Source: BRH-c25 sp035627615 (lineage in GTDB: Bacteria; Bacillota; Clostridia; Lutisporales; Lutisporaceae). From it: a DNA stretch of 64,000 bases. A model generated the notes under the pieces. The model had not been told where the DNA came from. It made no database searches and was given only the letters and a program-made list of their open reading frames with translations. Shown here in pieces: positions 51,678-59,687 of the stretch. Positions within the stretch are counted from its first letter, which is position 1, and each line of letters begins with the position of its first letter. The stretch is taken from positions 1-64,000 of the forward strand of contig DASPLL010000004.1 of assembly GCA_035627615.1 (NCBI GenBank), read 5' to 3'. A program made the position numbers and the translations under genes.

Positions 51678-53186
51678 TTAGGATTGGTGCATGGACAACA
51701 GAATCTGTCCTGTATTAAATTGATCGTGCAGGAATGTTTTTGTAATCATTCCATTATTCATAACCACAATGCGGTCACATATATTAATCAATTCATCAAT
51801 ATCGGCTGTGACCATTATAATCGCCAGCCCCTTACGGGCTAAACCGTGAAGATGTCTGTGTATGTCAGCTTTCGATCCAACATCGATGCCACGGGTTGGA
51901 TCCATAGTAATCAGCAATTTAGGCTCTGCAGCTACGCACTTTGCAACTAGTACTTTTTGCTGATTCCCGCCGGAAAGAAAACGTATTATTTCATGTTGAG
52001 AGCTTAGTTTTATTTTCAGCTTATTTATATAGCGTTCCGCAACTTCTCTAATTTTTTCCTTATTCAGGAAACCATATCGGGAAACCTTAGGAAGAATACA
52101 AGCAATTGTGTTGTTCTGAATTGAATCGTTCAAGAACAATCCTTGATTTTTTCTGTTCTCCGGTAATAAGATAACTCCTGAACGCTTAGCATCACTTGGA
52201 TCCTTGATGGATATCTTTACACCTTCCAGGTAAACTTCTCCCTTTTCAATTTTAGTTGCACCATATATCGCTTTACATAGTTCGTTTTTCCCACACCCGA
52301 CAATACCTGTTATACCAAGTATCTCTCCCTTTTTCACTTCAAGGTTGATATCACGAAATACTGATTCCTTGGTAAAATTTTTTATTCCTAAAATGGTATT
52401 CTCTTGAAGACTCCCTTTATCTGCATTACCAAAGAATGAATCAAAATCTTGGTTTATCATTATTCCGATAAGCTCTTTTACATCTATTTCATCCCTGTTA
52501 AACATTCCGACTTTATTTCCATCCCTTAATATCATGACTCTATCAACGATTCGGAAGATTTCGCTCATATGATGGGAAATATAGATAATTGATAATCTAT
52601 TCTTTTTCAGCTCTTCAATAAAGTTAAAAAGTACATTAATCTCAGCTTCTTCAAGGGATGAGGTCGGTTCATCAAGGATCAAGACCATAGGCTGTTTGGA
52701 AATCGCCTTTAATATCTCAACAATCTGACGCTTTCCTATAGACAGGTTCTGTATGAGATCATCAGGTTTGATATTAACAGCAAACTTCGATAATAACTTT
52801 TGTGTTTCTTGATAGAGCTTCCTTTTATCTACAATACCTAGTCTGTCTGTAGGTATATTTCCGATAAAAATATTTTCTGCTACCGTCAAATTTGGAGCTA
52901 ATGAAAGTTCTTGAAACACCAATGCAACACCGCTATTGTTAGCGGTATGGATATCATTCAGCTTTGCTAGTTTTCCTTCTATATAAATGTCGCCGCTATC
53001 AGGCTGATATGCGCCTGTAAGAATCTTCACAAGTGTGCTCTTTCCTGCTCCGTTCTGTCCCACTAAACCCAGCACTTCCCCATAATCCAGGTCAAAACTG
53101 ACATCATCCAGTACTTTATTACCATAAAAGGCTTTACTGATGTTTTGAACATCCAGCAACTTGGGAATTACACCTTGTTCTTTCAT
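51678..53186 (-). CDS. Sugar ABC transporter ATPase with two nucleotide-binding domains
   Basis: 502 residues, RbsA/MglA-like. First domain: Walker A GLVGQNGAGKSTLVKIL (about 41), signature LSIGKRQ, Walker B LILDEPTSSLEE. Second domain (about 255-500): degenerate Walker A GIVGCGKNELC, signature LSGGNQQKVL, and TMDPTRGID in place of LDEPTRGID. One degenerate site is usual for the family. Cytoplasmic, paired with the permease at 50691. It lies 135 nt after the binding-protein gene. Confidence 0.94.
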   Translation of the reverse strand: MKEQGVIPKLLDVQNISKAFYGNKVLDDVSFDLDYGEVLGLVGQNGAGKSTLVKILTGAYQPDSGDIYIEGKLAKLNDIHTANNSGVALVFQELSLAPNLTVAENIFIGNIPTDRLGIVDKRKLYQETQKLLSKFAVNIKPDDLIQNLSIGKRQIVEILKAISKQPMVLILDEPTSSLEEAEINVLFNFIEELKKNRLSIIYISHHMSEIFRIVDRVMILRDGNKVGMFNRDEIDVKELIGIMINQDFDSFFGNADKGSLQENTILGIKNFTKESVFRDINLEVKKGEILGITGIVGCGKNELCKAIYGATKIEKGEVYLEGVKISIKDPSDAKRSGVILLPENRKNQGLFLNDSIQNNTIACILPKVSRYGFLNKEKIREVAERYINKLKIKLSSQHEIIRFLSGGNQQKVLVAKCVAAEPKLLITMDPTRGIDVGSKADIHRHLHGLARKGLAIIMVTADIDELINICDRIVVMNNGMITKTFLHDQFNTGQILLSMHQS

Positions 53187-53321
53187 ACCATTTCCCTTTC
53201 TCCCCGAAAAATAAATTTTAGAAAAAGCAATCCTAAATCTATTTGTTTTAGTAAGACAATTTGGAGAGGGGATAGTAAATCCCCTCTTACTCTAAAGGCA
53301 ATCCTTCTGACTTTCTATTAA

Positions 53322-55265
53322 TTAATCCAGGTAAAAATACTTCGCAGTATCTTTGTATATTACAAAGGTTCCTATATCAACCCGGCTAGGTAATACATCA
53401 ATTCCAGCTGCTTTATCATCCTGAGATACGGAGAAATTTGTATGATTCTTAAGATATAGCATTTTCATAGCAATATATGGCTCAATTCGTGTCTTAATAG
53501 CTACAGTAGCATACAACTCCCCGTTTTCCAGCAGTTTCAAAGTAGCTTCATCCTTAGAGTCACCAATAATTTTAATCTTGTCAGTCATACCAAGTTCGCG
53601 TACAGCAGTAGCTGCTGCAACTGGCCCTGATGCAACAAGTGTCGATATTCCGGTTACTCCCGGATTAGCCTGCAATGCTGATTTCAAAGCATCTGCATCT
53701 TTTGATGAATCTGTCTCTGAATTGACCTCCTGTACGATTCTGATGCCCGGGTATTTTTTCAGTTCATCCTTGAAACCTAAAGCACGTTGGTCTTGACTGT
53801 TTTGACCCATCTTCCACATCAGAATTATGTCACCTTTGCCATTAAGGGCCTCTGCCATGGTTCGAGCGTGAATACGGCCATACTCTACGGTATCTCCACC
53901 GACGAACATGTCACGATTACTTTTAATTGTATCCATATCAATTGTTACTACAGGAATTCCTGCAGCTACTGCTTTATCAATTGCTGGGGCTAATGTATCT
54001 TCAAAAGCCATTACGAGGATACCTGCTGGTTTTTGTGAAATAGCCTGCTCTATAATCTGAGCTTCTGCAGCCATATCATAATCACTTGGTCCAAGGAACT
54101 TGCCCTGTACCCCCAACTCTTTACACGCTGCTTCAAAACCTAATCTATGATCAATGAAATAAGGTAATTCAAGAACTCCTCCAACTAGATAGTAGGTTTC
54201 ATTCTTATCCGGAGCAGTGACTTTGAAATTGCTATAGTCAAAGGGGTCTTTTGGCAGATAGAAATACTTTGCAGTATCTTTCTTAATTACAAAGGTTCCA
54301 ATATCAATATAAGATGGAAGAGAGTCAATTCCTGCTGCTTTATCGTTCTTTGATACACTTACAGTATTTTTTGCAATTCCGTCCATAAGCATAGCTGAAT
54401 ACCAGTTTTCGGTAATTGTTTTGATTGCTACAGTAGCATATAACTCGCCGATCTCAACAAGTTTTAGAGTAGCCTCATCCTTAGAATCACCTACAATCAT
54501 GACTTTACCTGCCATTCCTAATTCACGGACAGCTGTAGCAGCTGCAACCGGCCCTGATGCAACAAGTGTTGAAATTCCTGTCACGTCAGGATTAGCTTGT
54601 AATGCCGCTTTTAAAGCATCAGCATCCTTAGATGAGTCTGTTTCAGAATTTACTTCCTGCACAATCTTTATATTCGGATAGTTTTTAAGTTCGTCCTTGA
54701 AACCAAAAGCACGTTGATCCTGACTATTCTGGCCCATTTTCCACATTAGAATTATGTCACCTTTTCCGTTAAGGGCCTCTGCTATTGTGTGAGCGTGAAC
54801 GCGTCCGTATTCTACGGTATCTCCGCCGATAAAAACTTGCCTATTACTCTTGATTGTATCCATATCAATTGTAAATACAGGAATGTCTTGATCAACAGCT
54901 TTATTTATAGCTGGGGCCAGAGTATCCTCAAATGCAGATATAAACAACGCAGAAGGTTTTTGAGCAATTTGTTGGTCAATTATCGATGTCATTGCAGACA
55001 TATCATAATCGCTTGGCCCCAGAGTGGCTGTTTTAGTACCCCAATACTTACCGGCCAATTCAAGTCCGACTCTGTGATCAATAAAGTACGGTAATTCAAG
55101 GACTGCACTAATATAAGGATAATACATACCTTTGCTGGTCTCTTCAGAGGATACATTCTCTTTTCCACTAACATCCGGATTACTTGGCTCTTTACTACAA
55201 GCAGTCAAATTTAAACTAGTAAATATCAGCAGTAGAACAAATGTAAGGATTAAAATTTTTTTCAT
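53322..55265 (-). CDS. Lipoprotein with two tandem sugar-binding domains
   Basis: 647 residues. Signal peptide with lipobox LTAC (Cys23), a Ser/Glu-rich linker, then two type I periplasmic-binding domains (about 47-336 and 356-647). They align without gaps at a fixed offset of 309 residues; for example VLELPYFIDHR occurs at 55 and 364 and TAKYFYL at 331 and 640. Many blocks are identical in both, such as GGDTVEYGR, KGDIILMWKMGQNSQDQR and STLVASGPVAAATAVRELG. It captures substrate for the following ABC genes. Related ribose/galactose-type binding proteins normally have one domain, so this is an intragenic duplication. First gene of the sugar operon. Confidence 0.93.
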   Translation of the reverse strand: MKKILILTFVLLLIFTSLNLTACSKEPSNPDVSGKENVSSEETSKGMYYPYISAVLELPYFIDHRVGLELAGKYWGTKTATLGPSDYDMSAMTSIIDQQIAQKPSALFISAFEDTLAPAINKAVDQDIPVFTIDMDTIKSNRQVFIGGDTVEYGRVHAHTIAEALNGKGDIILMWKMGQNSQDQRAFGFKDELKNYPNIKIVQEVNSETDSSKDADALKAALQANPDVTGISTLVASGPVAAATAVRELGMAGKVMIVGDSKDEATLKLVEIGELYATVAIKTITENWYSAMLMDGIAKNTVSVSKNDKAAGIDSLPSYIDIGTFVIKKDTAKYFYLPKDPFDYSNFKVTAPDKNETYYLVGGVLELPYFIDHRLGFEAACKELGVQGKFLGPSDYDMAAEAQIIEQAISQKPAGILVMAFEDTLAPAIDKAVAAGIPVVTIDMDTIKSNRDMFVGGDTVEYGRIHARTMAEALNGKGDIILMWKMGQNSQDQRALGFKDELKKYPGIRIVQEVNSETDSSKDADALKSALQANPGVTGISTLVASGPVAAATAVRELGMTDKIKIIGDSKDEATLKLLENGELYATVAIKTRIEPYIAMKMLYLKNHTNFSVSQDDKAAGIDVLPSRVDIGTFVIYKDTAKYFYLD

Positions 55266-55416
55266 TCTGCTCCCCCTAACTTAAATAATCATTTTTGAGC
55301 TGTGCAATTTTCACGAAATTAATAAACACTAAAATATAGCCCTCCTTTTTAACATTTTTTTTAACATATGACCAGTTTCGAAGAAGTAATAACCTTTATG
55401 TAAGTAATGACATGCA

Positions 55417-55444
55417 TTTTATCACTGATATATACTGAGTTAAA
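55417..55444 (-). promoter_or_regulatory. Candidate promoter of the sugar/AOR operon
   Basis: Minus strand TTAACT (55439-55444) and TAAAAT (55417-55422) with a 16-nt spacer, about 150 nt before the lipoprotein start. The -35 box lies inside the 46-bp palindrome, so a bound repressor would block polymerase. Confidence 0.5.
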
Positions 55445-55475
55445 TGTTTACGTAAACATTTAACTCAGTATATAA
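55430..55475. promoter_or_regulatory. 46-bp perfect palindrome, probable LacI-family operator
   Basis: Positions 55430-55452 are the exact reverse complement of 55453-55475. The centre ATGTTTACGTAAACAT has the central CpG and TG...CA spacing of LacI/CcpA-type operators. The only LacI-type regulator in the window is in the operon that starts here. The outer arms (ACTGAGTTA/TAACTCAGT) are far longer than a single operator needs, so a second protein or a hairpin function is possible. Confidence 0.7.
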
Positions 55476-55605
55476 TATGTTTGAAAATTCAATAAATGCT
55501 TGGATATAATTTTTTTAGCAAAAAAAAACACATGCATTATTCAAAGTACGTCTTCTTTTTTACTTTCAATGCAGTAAACTTTTATCTTTTAAAATTCGCA
55601 GAAAG

Positions 55606-55650
55606 TTAAAAGCCAGTAATCCGAATGGATTGCTGGCTTGTTTGTTTTTC
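55606..55650. terminator. Terminator of the opp operon; third relative of the tRNA-proximal hairpin
   Basis: Stem AAGCCAGTAATCC / GGATTGCTGGCTT (55610-55639) with GTTTGTTTTT on the plus side and TTTTAAC on the minus side. About 45 nt starting GTTAAAAGCC match copy 2 at 45209-45252 with only a few changes, but no tRNA sequence precedes it. It closes the oppABCDF unit on the minus strand. Confidence 0.8.
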
Positions 55651-55731
55651 TGATAATATATATGCTGCAAAAAAGATTTATCATTACAAAATCAGCAGCA
55701 CTTTCACATATAACAACCTGACACATATTCA

Positions 55732-56625
55732 CTATTTCAGCACAAAATGACCCGGCTCGGCTTCGACCCACTTCGGTGCATCGCCTTCATACTTATGCGT
55801 GCCTGGATCATAGAAGCTTACCTGTCTCTCTCTTTCCAGCTTCGGATTCGGAATCGGGATGGCCGACAACAATCCCCTTGTATATGGGTGGATCGGATTT
55901 TTATAGAGTGTCTCCGTTTCTGCCAGTTCAACGATCCGGCCCTTATGGATAACGGCGACCCTGTCGGTTATGAAGCGCACCACCGACAAATCGTGCGCAA
56001 TAAACAAATATGTCAGCCCAAGCCTTTTCTTAAGGTCGTTCATCAAATTCAAGACCTGTGCCCTAATGGACACGTCAAGGGCAGAAATGGGCTCATCAGC
56101 AATAATAAGCTCCGGCTCCATCACAAGGGTGCGGGCAATACCGATACGCTGCCGCTGTCCTCCTGAAAATTCATGCGGAAAACGGGAAGCAAACTCAGGC
56201 AGCAGGCCAACATTAAGCAGAGCCTGTTCGACCTTTTTCTTCCTTTCCTCTTCCGTACTGTAATTCCTCGTGTTATACAGTCCTTCCGATACGATATAAT
56301 CCACTTTGGCACGCTCATTTAGTGATGCCATGGGATCCTGGAATATCATCTGGATCTTACGGATGACCTCCTGATCAAGTGCTCTGTCTATTTTGCCGTT
56401 GATCCTGCGGCCTTTGAAGAGGATATCCCCGTGGCTTGTCTCGTTGATCCGGATGATAGCCCTGCCGATGGTGGTCTTTCCGGAGCCTGACTCGCCTACC
56501 AGGCCAAGAGTCTCTCCTTTATAAATATCAAAACTCACATCATTTACAGCAATAAATCTTTTCTTTTTCTTTCCGAATTCGATGCTCAAATTTTTTATTT
56601 CCAGAAGCTTCTCAGGTGTATTCAT
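55732..56625 (-). CDS. oppF: Oligopeptide-type ABC transporter ATPase OppF
   Basis: 297 residues. Walker A GLVGESGSGKTTIGRAII, signature EFSGGQRQRIGIARTL, Walker B LIIADEPISALDVSI, and the Opp/Dpp C-terminal extension with HPYTRGLLSAIPIPNP. It couples ATP hydrolysis to uptake of peptides or similar ligands together with OppD. The ATG at 56625 shares one base with the oppD stop and follows GGGGGGTG. Confidence 0.94.
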   Translation of the reverse strand: MNTPEKLLEIKNLSIEFGKKKKRFIAVNDVSFDIYKGETLGLVGESGSGKTTIGRAIIRINETSHGDILFKGRRINGKIDRALDQEVIRKIQMIFQDPMASLNERAKVDYIVSEGLYNTRNYSTEEERKKKVEQALLNVGLLPEFASRFPHEFSGGQRQRIGIARTLVMEPELIIADEPISALDVSIRAQVLNLMNDLKKRLGLTYLFIAHDLSVVRFITDRVAVIHKGRIVELAETETLYKNPIHPYTRGLLSAIPIPNPKLERERQVSFYDPGTHKYEGDAPKWVEAEPGHFVLK

Positions 56626-57665
56626 TATAACACCCCCCACTGTGCCCGGATATTTTCAATGGATTTAGGCCGCTCCACCTTCGGAGCCCGCGGATCCAGC
56701 AGCCAGGTCTTGGCCTTGTGGGTTTCACTGACTTCAAAGTAAGGCGGACGGTGAACAAAATCAACTTGAAGAGCCCTTGGATTTCTCGGTGCGAAAGCAT
56801 CTCCCTTGATCTCCTTGAACAGGTTGGGAGGCGTACCGTGTATGGTATACAGGGGTTCCCCTTTTATGCCAAGCTGCGGCAGGGATGAAAGCAGCGCCCA
56901 TGTATACGGATGCTGAGGATCGAAAAACACATCATCCGCCGTTCCGATTTCAATGATATCCCCTGCATACATGACGGCGACCCTGTCTGCGACATTTGCA
57001 ACAACACCCAGATCATGGGTGATATATATTATTGTCAGGCTGTATTTTTCCTGCAAGCCTTTAAGGAGCTGCAGTATCTGGGCTTGTATGGTAACATCCA
57101 GCGCAGTCGTCGGCTCATCGCAGATGAGCACTTCCGGCCTGCAGGCGATGGCGATTGCTATTACGACACGCTGCCGCATACCCCCTGAAAACTCAAAGGG
57201 ATACTGCCTGTAACGCTTCTCAGGCTCAGAGATCCCTACGTCTTTGAGTATATCCAGAACTACCTTCTTTGCAGCTTCGCCCCTTAACCCCTGGTGAAGC
57301 TCAACTGCCTCCTGAACTTGCTTTCCGACAGTTTTCAGAGGATTCAGCGAAGTCATAGGGTCTTGAAAGACCATTGCAATCTCTTTACCGCGAATTTTGA
57401 GCCAGTCATTTTCGGTCTTATAATTTGCCAGATCCTTACCCTTGTAAAGGATCGAACCTGATTCAACCCATCCATTTTTATCGAGCAGTCCCATAAAGGC
57501 TTTGTTGAAAACCGATTTGCCCGAGCCTGATTCTCCCACAATCGCAAGACTTTCCCCCTTATACAGATCCATTGAGGCTTCACGTATGGCAGTAAGCGTT
57601 TTTCCGCGAAGATTGAACTTAATTACCAGATCCTTAACCGATAGAATACTTACAGGTGTTTCCAT
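56625..57665 (-). CDS. oppD: Oligopeptide-type ABC transporter ATPase OppD
   Basis: 346 residues. Walker A AIVGESGSGKSVFNKA, signature EFSGGMRQRVVIAIAIA, Walker B VLICDEPTTALDVTI, and oligopeptide C-terminal domain with HPYTWALLSSLPQL. The usual Cys-rich C-terminal motif (CxFxPRCxxA) reads DAFAPRNPRA here, so the cluster-type cysteines are absent. It lies 11 nt after oppC. Confidence 0.94.
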   Translation of the reverse strand: METPVSILSVKDLVIKFNLRGKTLTAIREASMDLYKGESLAIVGESGSGKSVFNKAFMGLLDKNGWVESGSILYKGKDLANYKTENDWLKIRGKEIAMVFQDPMTSLNPLKTVGKQVQEAVELHQGLRGEAAKKVVLDILKDVGISEPEKRYRQYPFEFSGGMRQRVVIAIAIACRPEVLICDEPTTALDVTIQAQILQLLKGLQEKYSLTIIYITHDLGVVANVADRVAVMYAGDIIEIGTADDVFFDPQHPYTWALLSSLPQLGIKGEPLYTIHGTPPNLFKEIKGDAFAPRNPRALQVDFVHRPPYFEVSETHKAKTWLLDPRAPKVERPKSIENIRAQWGVL

Positions 57666-57676
57666 ATTCCCACCTC

Positions 57677-58642
57677 CTAAACGTGATTCCTGGGATCTGC
57701 TGCGTCTCCGAAAGCATTACCCATTACATAGAATGATATTGTAATAATCGACAGCACAATGGCAGGGAAGAACAGCTGATATCTTAAGGAAGCGCTCATC
57801 ATAACTAGACGGCCTTCGTTAATAAGGTTCCCCAGGGAAGGTATATCAACAGGCAGCCCTAAGCCGATATAAGTCAGGAACACTTCCGAGCCTATGGCAA
57901 TAGGAATCGCAAGGGCAATCCTAAGCATTATCACCGAAACCAGATAAGGCAGCAGGTTCTTTGTGATAACCCTGCCTGTCGGCGTTCCCAGACATCTGGA
58001 AGCAAGATTATACTCCTGGTCTCTTATAATAACTATCATATTACGTATCATACGGGATACGCTAAGCCAGCCCGTTATGCACATAGCAAATATAAGCGTT
58101 GAAAGTGAAGGCCTCATAATATAGGTAAGCAATACGAGTATTACAGTGGTGGGTATATTGTCGAATACGTTATAAATCTCCGTAAACAGACGCTCCAGCC
58201 TACGCACGTAACCCCATATCGCACCCACGATAATGCCTAGTATGGCTGTAAGAAATCCGACTACAACTCCAATATAAAGTGAGGTCCTTGTACCGCTCCA
58301 GATACGAGCCCACAGATCCTGGCCAATGGAATTGGTGCCGAACCAGTACTCTGCATCCGGCGGATGATTCCTCAGCTGCATTTTGGTAGCCGGATCCAGA
58401 TATATCTCATTGGGAAGCTTCTGATTCGGCAAATATGGCTGTATCATTGTAAAAATCAATAATACCAGAATAATTATCATCAGGACAAAAGCGGTTCTGT
58501 TCTTGAGAAATACCTGCCAGGTGGAACGCCAGTAGGAATAGTTCGAGTAGCCTCCAAGCTCTGCTGCCCGGGCGTCATATTCTGCCAGGGTAAAGAGTGT
58601 CTCATCGATTCCGTCGTTAGGTTTATTCAACATAGTACTCAT
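57677..58642 (-). CDS. oppC: Oligopeptide-type ABC transporter permease OppC
   Basis: 321 residues. Cytoplasmic N-terminus, first helix around AFVLMIIILVLLIFTMIQ, a periplasmic segment with DAEYWFGTNSIGQDLWARI (OppC signature), then five helices and the EAA loop SRCLGTPTGRVITKNLLPYL. It pairs with OppB. Its start overlaps the oppB stop by 1 nt. Confidence 0.95.
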   Translation of the reverse strand: MSTMLNKPNDGIDETLFTLAEYDARAAELGGYSNYSYWRSTWQVFLKNRTAFVLMIIILVLLIFTMIQPYLPNQKLPNEIYLDPATKMQLRNHPPDAEYWFGTNSIGQDLWARIWSGTRTSLYIGVVVGFLTAILGIIVGAIWGYVRRLERLFTEIYNVFDNIPTTVILVLLTYIMRPSLSTLIFAMCITGWLSVSRMIRNMIVIIRDQEYNLASRCLGTPTGRVITKNLLPYLVSVIMLRIALAIPIAIGSEVFLTYIGLGLPVDIPSLGNLINEGRLVMMSASLRYQLFFPAIVLSIITISFYVMGNAFGDAADPRNHV

Positions 58643-59586
58643 TACCTGCTACCTCCCTGATGTTCAAGTTTAATACGCGGATCACACAGGGCCATAAGCA
58701 AATCACCCAGGAAAAGGCCAAGGATACTTACGGCGGAATATATCAAAACCAATGCCTGGACAAGCGGATTGTCCTGCCTCTGAATAGCATCTATCAAAAG
58801 TCCACCCATGCCTGGTATGGAGTATAAATACTCAATGTACAAGGAACCGGCGATTGTAAGAAGTATGGAAGTAGGAAGGTATTGAGCCATTGGCACGAAG
58901 GCATTGCGCATAACGTGCCGCACCATAACGGCGCTGTTTTTCAGCCCCTTTGCCTTAGCCAGGCGTATGTAGTCCTTGTTCAGTTCATCCACCATATACC
59001 GTCTCATCCACATGGCATATCCCGCCATACTGCCGAGAGACATTGAAACAATGGGAAGTATCCAGCTGACAGGCTTATCCACATCGAAGAGTATGGGCAG
59101 CTTGAACCATTCGGTAGTATAAAGCTGTATGAAAAGGTAATATACCGCAGCCGGCACGGCGTTTATTACTACGATATAGACAGTTCCTAGCTTATCCCAC
59201 AGCTTTCCTTTATATTGTGACATCAGAATACCCAGACCTATTCCCAAAACAAGAGAAACCCCTATTGAAGCGAGTCCCAGATAAAGTGAATAGAATACCT
59301 TTCCCTTCAGGATCACTGATACGGGTACTTTTGGGCGGTAAATAATAGATGTGCCCAGATCTCCCTTCAAGAGACTGCTGTAAAAATTCTTTAGCTGGAG
59401 GTACATAGGATCTCTCAGACCATATGACCTGAGTATGTTCTCTTTCTGTGCTGCGTCAAGCTTGTCGGAACCGGTTCCGAAGTAACCTTCTTCAGGCATG
59501 AGACGCATAAGTAAAAATACTACCGTAATGACTATAAAAAGCGTCAGAGCGGACTGCAATATGCGTTTTAACGAATATCTTAGCAT
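58642..59586 (-). CDS. oppB: Oligopeptide-type ABC transporter permease OppB
   Basis: 314 residues, six membrane helices. MLRYSLKRILQSALTLFIVI at the N-terminus, LRSYGLRDPMYLQ, and the EAA-type loop DYIRLAKAKGLKNSAVMVRHVMRNA. Forms the channel with OppC. About 100 nt downstream of oppA across a hairpin. Confidence 0.95.
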   Translation of the reverse strand: MLRYSLKRILQSALTLFIVITVVFLLMRLMPEEGYFGTGSDKLDAAQKENILRSYGLRDPMYLQLKNFYSSLLKGDLGTSIIYRPKVPVSVILKGKVFYSLYLGLASIGVSLVLGIGLGILMSQYKGKLWDKLGTVYIVVINAVPAAVYYLFIQLYTTEWFKLPILFDVDKPVSWILPIVSMSLGSMAGYAMWMRRYMVDELNKDYIRLAKAKGLKNSAVMVRHVMRNAFVPMAQYLPTSILLTIAGSLYIEYLYSIPGMGGLLIDAIQRQDNPLVQALVLIYSAVSILGLFLGDLLMALCDPRIKLEHQGGSR

Positions 59587-59618
59587 GTTTTTCCTCCTTT
59601 TTTGAGGTGTGGGAAGCT

Positions 59619-59656
59619 ATGAAACAAGGACGATCTTTCAAAAGTCCTTGTTTCAT
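59619..59656. other. Intercistronic hairpin between oppA and oppB
   Basis: Perfect 13-base arms ATGAAACAAGGAC / GTCCTTGTTTCAT with a 12-nt loop and no U tract. In binding-protein operons such hairpins stabilise the upstream mRNA, giving more binding protein than permease. Confidence 0.65.
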
Positions 59657-59687
59657 AACAATTATTATTCAGAAGATATTCCAGGGT

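Noticed and set aside
51235..51681. 148-residue plus-strand ORF opposite the sugar permease gene
   Set aside because: A shadow of the permease gene, Pro/Ile-rich as expected for the antisense of a membrane protein; no ribosome-binding site.
55600..55650. Third tRNA-derived att site
   Set aside because: Only the terminator part is shared with the other two copies; no tRNA bases are present, so it is reported as a related terminator and not as an attachment site.
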